Assembly (NCBI GenBank): GCA_951640165.1
Contig: OX621242.1
Location: 26,656,001-26,720,000 of the forward strand
DNA from: Pseudoips prasinana
Taxonomy: Eukaryota > Arthropoda > Insecta > Lepidoptera > Nolidae
Length of the DNA: 64,000 bases
Reading direction: 5' to 3'
This document shows positions 45,273 through 55,589 of this stretch, one piece after another. Within the stretch, counting starts at the first letter, position 1. Every line of letters begins with the position of its first letter. A program made the position numbers and the translations under genes. The notes below the pieces were generated by a model, which saw only the letters and a list, made by a program, of their open reading frames with translations, did no database searches and was not told the DNA's origin.

Positions 45273-46609
45273 TTTTTTTTTTTTTTTTTGTTTAACGTGA
45301 CGCGTGCAGTTAGCCTCTCGGCTTTTACTGCTTCACCGGACAGTAGGGGTGAGCGTGGGCTCTAACCGGCCTAGCAAATATAAACTACAAACTAAGTACC
45401 CGCGCCGGAGGGCGCCCCCTGTGGGGCTCGATCCTCGGCTCTGGGCGGATACTGACGTGGAGAGGGCAAGATGTCGTGGTTTTAGGGGATTTCGTGCAAC
45501 TGTCGCTCTACGTTAATGCGCGACGCGGGCCTCGCTTCCGGTTTAGGTCCGGAGCGGGCATTCATCGGATCGAATGCAAACTAAGGGTCATGGAGGACGC
45601 TGGTGGTCGCGACGCGTTCGCGGTCGTACTCGCGTCCGGCGAGTACGAAATATCGGTTGTGCAGTGTTGCGAGAGTCTCTAATCGATTTGATTTGGTTTA
45701 AGTATACGGTGATCTCGTCGTCCGATTCGTCTAGGACGTTCTTCGGACGACGGTGTTTACGTGAGAGTCGGGAAGGAGTGTATTTGACCGCCTGTACCAC
45801 CAATTTACTTGGATGGTGAGTGGCAGAGTCAAAGTACCTTTTGGACGCATGCTTCATCCATTGCCTGATGGTAGGCAATTGGAGATCGGCATGGAGGCTT
45901 TTGTTACGGACGAACCACGGTGCGCCCGCGGCTCGTCGCATAAACTTGTTCTGGACTACCTGGAGGAGGTGGATGAATTGATCCCTAGCGTGCGCGAAGA
46001 CCGGGCTCGCATAGGTCATCATGGGTCGAATGCACGTCTTATAAATTCTCACCTTGTTTTCAAGGGACATTTTACTGCGTGCATTCAGGAGGCCGTGTAA
46101 TCGATAAAGGGCAAATGAGGCACGGTTACGAGCGTATCTCAGATGGTCCTTGAAGTTTAACTTCCGATCGAGGATCACTCCCAAATATTTGGTTTTCTTC
46201 TCCCAGGGGATCGGTTCACCAAACATTCGGACGGGATCGGCGGTGGGGGCGGGGTCTATCCTAGAGAAGAGCACGGCTGCGCTCTTGGTGGGATTGACTT
46301 CGATCCTCCATTTCCTGAACCATTCGCCGAGGGCGTCGGCTGAGGATTGGAGTTCTCGGTGGATGACTGACGTGCTCCTACTGGAGTAGTAGAGAGCTGT
46401 GTCGTCAGCGAAGAGGGCTAGATGAGCCTTATTGGGTCTGGGGTTGTCGCTGGTGTACAGCGAGAATAGGAGCGGGGCAAGGACTGAGCCTTGGGGAACT
46501 CCTGCGCGTATCGGTCTGAGGGAGGAGTAATTTTCCTCGACGCGGTAGCTAAACGTTCGGTCCGTAAGGAAGTCTTGTAAGATGTGCACGAGACGGTCGG
46601 GCACTTTGA
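45273..46609 (-). mobile_element. Jockey-like LINE copy 1, 5'-truncated
   Basis: Poly-A (T tract at 45273-45289 on the plus strand), then 3' UTR, then RT. It is bounded by the duplication GCCTGCGCACA (45262-45272, 46610-46620) inside the left LTR of gypsy 1. The 5' truncation falls in the RT at KVPDRLVHIL. Confidence 0.87.
45588..46609 (-). pseudogene. RT and C-terminus of jockey-like LINE 1
   Basis: Reads LKVPDRLVHILQDFLTDR, GVPQGSVLAPLLFSLYTSD, LALFADDTALYYSS (palm Asp pair), KYLGVILDRKLNFKDHLRYA and a basic C-terminus ending RPRTRRDHQRPP. The endonuclease and N-terminal RT are missing. The open frame continues upstream into LTR sequence, which makes a spurious fused N-terminus. Confidence 0.85.
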
Positions 46610-46755
46610 GCCTGCGCACACGCCGGTGGTCGTGTTTTATAGGCGCCGGCCGGCAGAGCTCGGCGGCGCACGGTGGGGCGGCCGCTTGCGGGGAGGCCAC
46701 GCCCAGTATAACGTAAAGATGCCTCGAGCACTCGGGAGTTGTAGATTTTGTTACA

Positions 46756-47777
46756 GTCTCCCCCTCTGGATCTGAAGTCGTCCCGACGATGATCCAGCAA
46801 GTGGCTCCAGGTTTTGCTTTCGCGGTCGTCCTCTCTTCCGCAGGGGCTGTACAGGAGCTGGTAGCATGGATGACTCGCCGACATAAGGCACCAAAGCTGA
46901 GGAGTGATATACCCCAATCACAACGTCTGACTTTTGTGGATCAGCAATTTCGTAAGAGGATGGACCGTGCCGTTTTTTGATATTGTAGGGTCCATCACGA
47001 CGTGGTGCGAATTTGTTACTTACACCCCGTGCGGCATTACTCAATGTATGGGTTGTAGCAAGTACCAGTTCACCAGGATGTCAGAAGACAACTGGCGAAC
47101 TCTACAGGATGTTCGTCTTCACCCTCCCCTTGGACCAAAACTGCTCCTATTGCATAAGAGCTGGCGTCGCTTTTGATCATGTATGGTTTGGTTTCATCGG
47201 CTTGCCTCAAAATTGGAGCAGAAGTTAGACGATACTTCAACTCATTGTAGGCGTTTTTCTGTTCCTCTGTCCACTCCCAACTAACATTCTCCTTTGTTAG
47301 GCGAGTCAGGGGTTCCGCAATTTTCGCAAAGTTCTCAATGAACCTCCTATACCACGAGCATGTCTGCAGAAATACAACTAGATTGAGTTTGAGGGCGCGG
47401 GTAGCTTTGCGATAGCTGCAGTCTTCTCAGGGTCTACTTGGAGACCGTTCGGTGTGATATAGTGTCCCAAGTATTTGATGGTTGAACAACAGAAATGACA
47501 TTTTCCATCATTCGCAGTAAGGCCAAATTATTTTAGCTGATTGAATACCTTTTGCAAGTCTTCCAAATGTCGTTCAAACGTTTGTGAAAATATAGCCAGG
47601 TCATCCAAATATGCCAACAGCTTCATGTCCGGCATACCTACTCGCATGCGGTCAACGAGTCGCTGAAATGTTGCTGGAACTGCTCGTTTGACAGGGACAT
47701 CTTGATTTCGCGATGTGGAAGACGACGTAAGTTTATGATCTTGATGTCTGGATTCGGCCCCACGTTGGGCGCCAGAT
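46756..47777 (-). pseudogene. Deleted gypsy 1 pol remnant
   Basis: Minus strand, from the right: RT pieces (LAYLDDLAIFSQ, near 47620), CHFCCSTIKYLGHYI, an RNase H piece (SDASSYAIGAVL), then 47044-46756 the integrase C-terminus (KFAPRRDGPY, KKRHGPSSYEIADPQK). The integrase stop codon falls in the first bases of the 3' LTR. Gag, protease, most RT and the integrase core are absent, so this is a large-deletion derivative. Confidence 0.82.
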
Positions 47778-47904
47778 TGTCACAGGTTTGCACGAACAAA
47801 CACAAGTCAAAACGAAACTGTCTTTATTGAATGCAATACTTTTACTACTAACAAACTATAGAGTACTACAGAACAGGGAGCGGGACCCCGTGCGTGTGCT
47901 AGCG

Positions 47905-48059
47905 TGAGGGGATTTAGTGTTATTGAAACAACTGCATTCGATTAATTATGATTTATTACTCTCCTTAGGAATGAATAACATAGTTTTATATTAGATCTAT
48001 TACACACACATACTACTAGATAGATACTAAGATACACACATACATATTACTACACCTCA
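47905..48059 (-). repeat. Gypsy 2 3' LTR
   Basis: 155 bp, same sequence as 53947-54101. The adjacent internal DNA has its purine run on the plus strand, not the coding strand, which is unusual for a polypurine tract. Confidence 0.9.
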
Positions 48060-48149
48060 CCTCGGGGGTGAAAAGAAAAAAAAAAAAAATGTTGTAACAA
48101 TTTTTTTTTTGTATAAATTTTATTATTGTATATAAAAGTTTTATTATTG

Positions 48150-49019
48150 TTATGTTATATATGGTTTTGTTTTATTTTTATGGATTACATAAGGTTTATT
48201 ATTTTTCATAATTTTAACATTAACACCTAAATCCTCCAAAACAACAAATGGTCCAAGCCATTTAATATCTAACTTACTTGCTGTTTCATTTTTAATTAAT
48301 ATTAATTGTCCATTATTATATGTTACATTATTGACATATTTGTCATAAGAAGACTTACAATTCTGCTTACTTAATATTAGGTTATTACGAGCATCTTGTT
48401 GTGCTACTTGCAACTTATATTTAAGGTCTAAAGGATAGCTTTCTGGGTTATATAAAGGTTCTATGCATTGACTTACTCTAGATGGTATTACACTAGGCCT
48501 ACCAAAAACCAATTCAAAGGGCGTATATCTTGTTTCCGTATGAACCGTATTATTAAAACTATAGCACCAAAATGGTAACCAATGACTCCATGTATCTTTT
48601 TGACCATTACAATGTATTCGCAAAAATGCTCCTAAATTTTTATGTGTATTTTCAAGTGCACCGATAGATTGGTGATGATATGCTGTAGAAGTCAATTTAT
48701 TTATTTCTAAAATTTTACATACCTGTTCCATTACTGAAGAAACAAATTCGGTTCCACGATCTGTCGCCATGGCATTTGGTATTCCAAATCTTAAAATAAA
48801 ATTATCAACTAAAGCTTTTGCTATACTTACGGTTTCCTTATTTTTTAAAGGATAAGCTTCAATAAACTTGGTTAATTCGCATTGTATTGTTAAAATATAT
48901 ACGTTACCTTCAATGTCTTTCTCAAAAGGACCTACGACGTCAAGATAGATCTTTTCAAAAGCATATGAAGCCGTTGTAGTTATCTCCATGGGCGCCTTGA
49001 TATACCTACAATGCTTCAT
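48150..49019 (-). CDS. Gypsy 2 integrase core and C-terminus
   Basis: 289 codons. Catalytic triad: Asp27 (KIYLDVVGPF), Asp87 (NAMATDRGTEF) and Glu123 (SIGALENTHK), with 35 residues between the last two. A GPF-like module (WLGPFVVLEDLG) lies near the end. It should be continuous with the pol frame, but a stop (TAA at 49026-49024) and a seven-A run put it one frame off. Integrase makes the staggered target cuts and joins LTR DNA. As it stands this copy cannot produce an intact integrase. Confidence 0.88.
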   Translation of the reverse strand: MKHCRYIKAPMEITTTASYAFEKIYLDVVGPFEKDIEGNVYILTIQCELTKFIEAYPLKNKETVSIAKALVDNFILRFGIPNAMATDRGTEFVSSVMEQVCKILEINKLTSTAYHHQSIGALENTHKNLGAFLRIHCNGQKDTWSHWLPFWCYSFNNTVHTETRYTPFELVFGRPSVIPSRVSQCIEPLYNPESYPLDLKYKLQVAQQDARNNLILSKQNCKSSYDKYVNNVTYNNGQLILIKNETASKLDIKWLGPFVVLEDLGVNVKIMKNNKPYVIHKNKTKPYIT

Positions 49020-49023
49020 TTTT

Positions 49024-51840
49024 TTACCATTTAACGCATTTAGCTACAAATTCTTGTACATCAATGTCTAAACCAGGCCAATAAAATTTTCTTTTTATAT
49101 TATTGGTCATTCTACGCACACCTGCATGTCCCGCTGTGGGTAGTAAATGAAAATCTTGTAAAATATAGTTTCTTTCCTCCTTATTATCAATTCTCCTAAC
49201 TCCTCTTAATACAAAAATTCGGGGACCGGTCCAATTATTATTATCTTTAATTCCTCTTAATAAATCTTTTATAAAGTCTTCATATTCTTTATTTCTTACT
49301 ATGCATAGTTCATTTATATTTATATATTTGCAAAAATCATCTAACTTAGTCACAAATTCGTCTCGCGTAAATTGTGCTCTAAAGTTGAGATTAATAAACA
49401 ATATTTTCTTATTCTTATTGTAAATAAAGCATTCCTTTTCTTCATTTATATTATTTTGAGCTCTTAATTTTTCCAATTCGTCACATCCTATAAAAGTCAT
49501 TTCCACAGTATTACTAGGTATTTTTAGCACCTCAACTACTCGTGGTTGATCAGGCCACGCCTCATTGGGCTTGCTACAACTAGCTTTTATAGTTTGGTTG
49601 TCAAATTCTAAACGCCTTTTTTCCGCTCTTGTCATTACTAGTATGATTTCGTCATTCATTTGTTTTAAACTATCTGATGTTATAATTATTCTAGATAACG
49701 CATCAGCAACGCTGTTGTCTTTGCCCCTTATATATAAAATTTTAAAATTATACTCTTCTAATGCTAATCTGAATTTTAAAAGTCTACTTGATGGATCTTT
49801 CATTGAAAATAAATATACTAAAGGTCTGTGGTCAGTCATAATTGTAAATAATTTACCATAAACGTAAGGCCTAAAATATTTCACTGCCCACACAATGGCA
49901 ACTAATTCCTTCTGAATGGTGGGGTAGTTAAGTTCAGCTTTATTGAGTGGTCTACTTGCGTATGCAACTGGTTTCATATTTTTATTGCATAACACTGCGC
50001 CAATGGCTGTGCCAGAAGCGTCAGTTTGTATAACAAATTCATTATCATCAGAAAAATCTGGAAAATCTAAAATTGGTGGTGTCATTAACTTATTTTTTAA
50101 TTTTTCAAATGATTTTTGACAATCGTTAGTCCAAACAAATGGTTCAAATTTACGAGTTAACTTATTTAATGGGCACGTTATGTCTGCAAAATTTTTAATA
50201 AATTTCCTATAATAGTTACAAAATGCTACAAATCTTTTCACTTCATCTGTGTTAGTTGGAACTGGGTAATTTTGTAAGACTTTAACTTTTGATGGATCGG
50301 GTAAAACTCCATTTTCAGATACAAGATGGCCTAAATAAAGAATTTCTTTCTTTAAAAAGCTACATTTATCTGGATTCAATTTTAAGTTAGTTTTTCTTAA
50401 CCTTTCTAACACGTCTGTCAAATTTTTGTTATGAATATCTAAATTTCTACCGAAAACTACTAGATCATCTAAGTATATGAAACATCTATCATGAGTGAGT
50501 CCAGACATGGCTACTGACATTACTCTACTGAACGCGCTGGAACTGGTCTTGAGACCCATAGGTAATCTCTTCATCTTGTACTGGCCAGTGTTTGTAGTAA
50601 ACGCAGTAAACTCTCTACTTTCTTTATCTAAAGCTACTTGGTAATATCCTTGATTAAGGTCTAAATGTGAGAAATAGATAGAACCCGAAAGAGAATCTAA
50701 AATCTCTGTAATGTTCGGCAATGGGAATTTGTCGTCTACAATACAGTCATTTAATTTCCTGTAATCGACAACTAAACGCCATTTCTTTTCGTTATCGCTT
50801 TTCTTTGGCACCAGCAAAATAGGACTAGACCATTCGCTTTTCGCCTCTTCTATAATATCATTGTCAATCATTTTTTGAATTTCCTTATCCACCTCATTTT
50901 TTAATGAGTGTGGCAAACGATACTGTTTCACATAAACCGGACTTATGTTTGGTTTTAAAGTAATCGATTGCTCATAAACGTTCGTAGTCGTTAACTTATC
51001 ACCGGGTAAAAAGAACACATCTGAATACTTAGAGCATAATTGTTGAATAGAAATGCGCTCTTCTACATTTAAATGATTTAATTTTAAAATATCTAATAAT
51101 ATTTTTGCTCGCTTTAAATTATTTTGATTTGATTTGAAATCGCAAATATGATAATCCTGAATTGAATGCATCTCTGGTTGAAACATTGGTAAAGATATAC
51201 TATGTTCATTGCTGTTTAAAATTTTTACCGGTACTCTATTGTTTTTTATTCTACTAATACATCCAGCTAAAAACACATTTTCTGCCAACTGCTTGCTAGG
51301 GATAACACAATCATTATTAGCTAAAGCATTATTTAAAAGTAAATAGTGAATTGATTCACTCCGTGCAGGAATATGTAAAACTTCATTCGAATAATCGACC
51401 GTATCACGAAGTAATAAAGAATATTCCATTCCATATTTAGAAAACGTTATTATATTTCTTTCCAAATTAATATTCGTCATGTAATGACACAGAAAATCTA
51501 AACCTAATATTCCATCCGCCTTTAAAGGTATGGTATCAAATACATGAAGTTTGATATCAAAATCAACACAGTGTTGGTCATCACGATGAGTCAATGTGAG
51601 ATTAATAAATCCTGATGACTGAATCTGACCCCCAATACCATTTATGATAGTTTCGTCTCGAATGATGCAACTGTTGCTAGGTACAGCATCTTTCTTTATG
51701 ACGGATAATGATGCTCCGGTATCAACCAACCAAAAGTATCTTCTATTACCATTATACAAAGTCAAAGATTTCGCTTTACCACTTAGCGCTAAAATGTTAT
51801 GTTTCAGATCGAAAAAACTGCATTGGATTCGTATTGGAAC
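49024..51840 (-). CDS. Gypsy 2 pol: protease, RT, RNase H, integrase N-terminus
   Basis: The frame opens at 51840 and overlaps the end of gag by 44 bases. No ATG is needed if it is made by +1 frameshifting. Counting from the TTG at 51765: aspartic protease WLVDTGAS (Asp15), RT with FIYLDDLVVFGR (YLDD about 431-434), RNase H FVIQTDASG (Asp about 582) and the start of the integrase zinc module (TAGHAGVRR, FYWPG, FVAKCVKW). The second Cys of the last CxxC reads Trp and a stop follows, so the protein ends inside the integrase. Confidence 0.92.
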   Translation of the reverse strand, partial: VPIRIQCSFFDLKHNILALSGKAKSLTLYNGNRRYFWLVDTGASLSVIKKDAVPSNSCIIRDETIINGIGGQIQSSGFINLTLTHRDDQHCVDFDIKLHVFDTIPLKADGILGLDFLCHYMTNINLERNIITFSKYGMEYSLLLRDTVDYSNEVLHIPARSESIHYLLLNNALANNDCVIPSKQLAENVFLAGCISRIKNNRVPVKILNSNEHSISLPMFQPEMHSIQDYHICDFKSNQNNLKRAKILLDILKLNHLNVEERISIQQLCSKYSDVFFLPGDKLTTTNVYEQSITLKPNISPVYVKQYRLPHSLKNEVDKEIQKMIDNDIIEEAKSEWSSPILLVPKKSDNEKKWRLVVDYRKLNDCIVDDKFPLPNITEILDSLSGSIYFSHLDLNQGYYQVALDKESREFTAFTTNTGQYKMKRLPMGLKTSSSAFSRVMSVAMSGLTHDRCFIYLDDLVVFGRNLDIHNKNLTDVLERLRKTNLKLNPDKCSFLKKEILYLGHLVSENGVLPDPSKVKVLQNYPVPTNTDEVKRFVAFCNYYRKFIKNFADITCPLNKLTRKFEPFVWTNDCQKSFEKLKNKLMTPPILDFPDFSDDNEFVIQTDASGTAIGAVLCNKNMKPVAYASRPLNKAELNYPTIQKELVAIVWAVKYFRPYVYGKLFTIMTDHRPLVYLFSMKDPSSRLLKFRLALEEYNFKILYIRGKDNSVADALSRIIITSDSLKQMNDEIILVMTRAEKRRLEFDNQTIKASCSKPNEAWPDQPRVVEVLKIPSNTVEMTFIGCDELEKLRAQNNINEEKECFIYNKNKKILFINLNFRAQFTRDEFVTKLDDFCKYININELCIVRNKEYEDFIKDLLRGIKDNNNWTGPRIFVLRGVRRIDNKEERNYILQDFHLLPTAGHAGVRRMTNNIKRKFYWPGLDIDVQEFVAKCVKW

Positions 51841-53098
51841 TTACAGACTCATTATTGCTAGACTGATTTGAATAAAACACTCGATGTGTATTACCCTTAC
51901 CACGATTCTCGAACCTCGATCGATTTTCACTCGACGTTTGATGAACTCGTCCTCGCTGTGTGTTATTGTACGAACTTGTACCATTAGTACGGGCATGATA
52001 ATATGAATTATTACCGCGAAAATTTCCTCTGGCAAAATTGTTAAAATTACCTCTAAAGTTACCTCTTCTGAAAGTATTAAAATTATTTGAATTCTGACGA
52101 TAATTATATCGTCCTCGTTGTCCACGAGACTGTTGACCGAAGAATTGGCCTTGCTGGAAACTATTAAATTGAGACTTACCTCGTCCACGATGAGAAAACT
52201 GCATGACATTTTCACCCGTCGAAGATGATGCCGATGTCAACTCTTCATCCTTGGCGGCCTGAATCGCGTCTTTCAAGCTGTCGTAATTACGCGCTGCGAT
52301 TATTGTGCTGAGTCGGGAATTACTTAACCCATCTGCAAATCGTTTAATGGCCATTTTCTCATTTAACGGTTTTAATACACCATAATTTTCAGAATTGCCA
52401 TTTGCCTGAGCTATGGTTAAATTGGTGAATAGTTTTTCTAATTCGGTACCAAACTGATCTATTGTACGCCAACCCTGAGTTGTACTCTGTAACCGTGATT
52501 GTATAGCAGTGAACGATTTTTTAGGTAATAAAGTGTCTTTTAATTGCTTAATCAACTCTGTTACCGACTTGTAATCATCACACATGCGTAATTTTGCATT
52601 TTCGGACAGTCTACTTTTTAAAACGAATTTAATCAGTAATAATTTTCCCGATTCCGATAACATATCGGCATACATTTCTACCGAGTCAATGATACTTTTG
52701 ATGTTACTTTCATTACTGTTCATAATCGGAATCAAACTACAGGCCGTTTTTAAATCGAACTCCATGATTAAATCTGGGTTTGAGCTAGTTTCACAAAAAT
52801 CACTTCCACTACTGTCGATATCAGAAACTACTTTATTTTCGGAACATAAATCAATAATTTGTAAATAATAAGATTTTATCCCATTTTGTATTAAAATTAA
52901 AGATTCCAAAATTTTTGATTTTGAGCCTTGTTCTGAAGACAAAAATTGAATTATTTCCTGACTTCTATTATAAATTTCCTTAGTCTCTTCTAATCTATTT
53001 TTAATAACATTTCCTTTAAATCTTAATTTTCCTTTCTTAATTAAATATTTTCTTATACTCTTAAGTTCTTTTAAACATTCAAGTAAATCATCTTCCAT
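51797..53098 (-). CDS. Gypsy 2 gag
   Basis: 433 codons from ATG 53098 to TAA 51797. The N-terminal two thirds is helical and charged. The last third is rich in Arg, Gly, Phe and Asn (RGRGKSQF, RGNFRGN repeats) and has no CCHC zinc knuckle, so RNA binding is probably through the RG-rich tail. Its last codons, TTT TTT CGA at 51817-51809, fit a +1 frameshift site into pol. Confidence 0.85.
   Translation of the reverse strand: MEDDLLECLKELKSIRKYLIKKGKLRFKGNVIKNRLEETKEIYNRSQEIIQFLSSEQGSKSKILESLILIQNGIKSYYLQIIDLCSENKVVSDIDSSGSDFCETSSNPDLIMEFDLKTACSLIPIMNSNESNIKSIIDSVEMYADMLSESGKLLLIKFVLKSRLSENAKLRMCDDYKSVTELIKQLKDTLLPKKSFTAIQSRLQSTTQGWRTIDQFGTELEKLFTNLTIAQANGNSENYGVLKPLNEKMAIKRFADGLSNSRLSTIIAARNYDSLKDAIQAAKDEELTSASSSTGENVMQFSHRGRGKSQFNSFQQGQFFGQQSRGQRGRYNYRQNSNNFNTFRRGNFRGNFNNFARGNFRGNNSYYHARTNGTSSYNNTQRGRVHQTSSENRSRFENRGKGNTHRVFYSNQSSNNESVSSNTNPMQFFRSET
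51809..51817 (-). promoter_or_regulatory. Candidate +1 frameshift site UUU-UUU-CGA
   Basis: Gag and pol differ by +1 and are both open over 51797-51840. Within this overlap the gag frame reads TTT TTT CGA; a slip of the second Phe tRNA onto UUC enters pol. A UUU before a CGN codon is the known arrangement in other +1 shifts. Confidence 0.5.
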
Positions 53099-53423
53099 TA
53101 CCTTACAATAAATAAATAATTACTTAAAGAATACATACCACAATCTCACTAAGTCACAGTGAGTTACCGTAGTAGGTGTTGTAGAGTGTATGTCGATCCA
53201 CGATACATTGAGACGATTAATGAGCAATTACAATAAATTGATTTGGTATTACTTTAAACTTAGAGTCTATAGAATAATTATTTGGATGTCCATTATTCTT
53301 GAGGTTAATTTTAAAATAAAAAATGACGCATTAATACTATACATTAAACCGCACTTTATCGCACTTTTATAGTAATTTGACGCACTTAATTCAACTAATT
53401 TTGGCTGCCGCACGAAATACTAT

Positions 53424-53762
53424 TTACTTAGGTATGTCTCTCATCGGGATACGTAGGTCGCGCTCGCGCTCCTCTCCACGTACATCTCTGGACCGGTTAA
53501 ATGATCGCCGAAAATTATTCTGCATTATTTGGTCTCTGATCCAAGTATGGTGGCATTTCCTATACTGTTTCCATACGAAGTATAATGCACCAAGACCCAA
53601 CAGAGTAGCGATGATTATGAGGACAATGCTGATACTTGACATATGCAGCTTAAACTGCTCCACATCTGCATTGTTTGAACCCGCAGCATTCTGGTTCAAA
53701 AATATCTGCTCTTTTTCATAGTTTGAACGGCACATTTTATACGATGATTTTAATTCGCGCAC
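53424..53762 (-). CDS. Small membrane-protein ORF upstream of gypsy 2 gag
   Basis: 112 codons between the 5' LTR and gag. Residues about 1-40 are polar. Residues about 42-64 form one hydrophobic segment (SIVLIIIATLLGLGALYF). The rest is basic (RRSFNRSRDVRGEERERDLR). It has no signal peptide and predicts a single-pass membrane protein with a basic tail. I do not recognise the family. 412 and mdg1 elements have short extra ORFs at this position, but I cannot say these are homologous. Confidence 0.6.
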   Translation of the reverse strand: MRELKSSYKMCRSNYEKEQIFLNQNAAGSNNADVEQFKLHMSSISIVLIIIATLLGLGALYFVWKQYRKCHHTWIRDQIMQNNFRRSFNRSRDVRGEERERDLRIPMRDIPK

Positions 53763-53946
53763 TATTTAACAAAAATATATGTTAAATAAAATATATAATA
53801 TATACTGTTCATAGTTTACACTTATTTTACATGCCGCATCCGAAATTAACTTCACTTTCTTGATTCATTGTTCGATTCATTTGGAGCCGTAACACTATAC
53901 CGATACCGTATTCGCGTCGCGAGCCCCAAATATGGCAGGGTCGCCA

Positions 53947-54101
53947 TGAGGGGATTTAGTGTTATTGAAACAACTGCATTCGATTAATTATGATTTATTA
54001 CTCTCCTTAGGAATGAATAACATAGTTTTATATTAGATCTATTACACACACATACTACTAGATAGATACTAAGATACACACATACATATTACTACACCTC
54101 A
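53947..54101 (-). repeat. Gypsy 2 5' LTR
   Basis: Right-hand LTR. The minus-strand primer site TGGCGACCC starts immediately inside, with no spacer. Confidence 0.9.
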
Positions 54102-54181
54102 AGCGTATAACTGGTACTCAGAGCTGTCCGACCAGGAAGGTCGAAGCAGTCCGAGAGCGCAGTTAACTCTGCCTGCGCACA

Positions 54182-55589
54182 TTTTTTTTTTTTTTTTTTT
54201 TTTAACGTGACGCGTGCAGTTAGCCTCTCGGCTTTTACTGCTTCACCGTACAGTAGGGGTGAGCGTGGGCTCTAACCGGCCTAGCAAATATAAACTACAA
54301 ACTAAGTACCCGCACCGGAGGGCGCCCCCTGTGGGGCTCGAACCTCGGCTCTGGGCGGATACTGACGTGGAGAGGGCGAGAGATCATGATTTTTAGGGAG
54401 TTTTGTGCAACTTTCGCTCTACGTTAATGACATGACGCGGCCCCCCGTCCGCGTTGAGGGGGGCTTTTTATCGGTACGATATGCAAACTAAGGGTCATGG
54501 AGGACGCTGGTGGTCGCGACGCGTTCGCGGTCGTACTCGCGTCCGGCGAGTACGAAATATCGGTTGTGCAGTGTTGCGAGAGTCTCTAATCGATTTGATT
54601 TGGTTTAAGTATACGGTGATCTCGTCGTCCGATTCGTCTATGACGTTCTTCGGACGACGGTGTTTACGTGAGAGTCGGGAAGGAGTGTATTTGACCGCCT
54701 GTACCACCAATTTGCTTGGATGGTGAGTGGCAGAGTCAAAGTACCTTTTGGACGCTTGCTTCATCCATTGCCATCATGGGTCGAATGCACGTCTTGTAAA
54801 TTCTCACCTTGTTTTCAAGGGACATTTTACTGCGTGCATTCAGGAGGCCGTGTAATCGATAAAGGGCAAATGAGGCACGGTTACGAGCGTATCTCAGATG
54901 GTCCTTGAAGTTTAACTTCCGATCGAGGATCACTCCCAAATATTTGGTTTTCTGCTCCCAGGGGATCGGTTCACCAAACATTCGGACGGGATCGGCGGTT
55001 GGGGCGGGGTCTATCCTAGAGAAGAGCACGGCTGCGCTCTTGGTGGGATTGACTTCGATCCTCCATTTCCTGAACCATTCGCCGAGGGCGTCGGCTGAGG
55101 ATTGGAGTTCTCGGTGGATGACTGACGTGCTCCTACTGGAGTAGTAGAGAGCTGTGTCGTCAGCGAAGAGGGCTAGATGAGCCTTATTGGGTCTGGGGAT
55201 GTCGCTGGTGTACAGCGAGAACAGGAGCGGGGCAAGGACTGAGCCTTGGGGAACTCCTGCGCGTATCGGTCTGAGGGAGGAGTAATTTCCCTCGACGCGG
55301 TAGCTAAACGTTCGGTCCGTAAGGAAGTCTCGTAAGATGTGCACGAGACGGTCGGGCACTTTGAGTTCGAACAGCTTATATAATAAGCCGTTGTGCCAGA
55401 CCTTATCGAACGCTTTGGCCACGTCGAAGAAGAGTGCTCCTGTGTGGGCTCTTTGACGGGCAGCTTTCACTAGGATGTGTTCGACAATGCGATGCACCTG
55501 GTGAACGCTGGAGTGTCTGGCTCGAAAGCCAAACTGCTCGTCAGGGAGGATATCGTTTGCGTGGATGTAAGACGACAAACGGGCGTGGA
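54182..55589 (-). mobile_element. Jockey-like LINE copy 2, 5'-truncated
   Basis: Bounded by GCCTGCGCACA (54171-54181, 55590-55600) inside the right LTR of gypsy 1. It starts with a poly-T tract of about 22 bases (poly-A on the minus strand). The 5' truncation is further upstream than in copy 1, at ARLSSYIHAND. Part of its 3' UTR differs in sequence from copy 1, so it is a separate insertion. Confidence 0.87.
54495..55589 (-). pseudogene. RT and C-terminus of LINE 2
   Basis: Reads ARLSSYIHANDILPDEQFGF, VAKAFDKVWHNGLLYKL, GVPQGSVLAPLLFSLYTSD and FADDTALYYSS. A deletion of about 180 bp relative to copy 1 (near 54773) removes part of the C-terminal domain and shifts the frame. The C-terminal part resumes at 54764-54495. 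Confidence 0.85.

Larger units (their letters stand above)
47905..54101 (-). mobile_element. Ty3/gypsy element 2 (mdg1/412-like), recent
   Basis: LTRs 47905-48059 and 53947-54101, both 155 bp and apparently identical, ending TGAGG...CCTCA. The 4-bp duplication is AGCG (47901-47904, 54102-54105); LTRs lacking it read GTGCTAGCGTATAAC. Next to the right LTR the minus strand reads TGGCGACCCTGCCATATTT, a primer site like that of mdg1/412 elements as I recall them. Order on the minus strand: 5' LTR, small membrane ORF, gag, pol, 3' LTR. No env. It is nested in an LTR of gypsy 1. Confidence 0.9.

Noticed and set aside
45588..46700. A 370-codon frame starting MASPQAA
   Set aside because: The N-terminal 30 or so residues are LTR sequence fused to a truncated LINE; the start is not the LINE's own.
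46789..47228. Short plus-strand frames over the gypsy 1 interior
   Set aside because: Antisense to pol relics; identical shadows recur in the duplicate unit.
49565..49861. 98-codon plus-strand frame opposite pol
   Set aside because: Antisense shadow of the pol coding sequence.
47905..54101. An endogenous retrovirus with envelope
   Set aside because: No env frame between pol and the 3' LTR; the small membrane ORF is 5' of gag and far too short.
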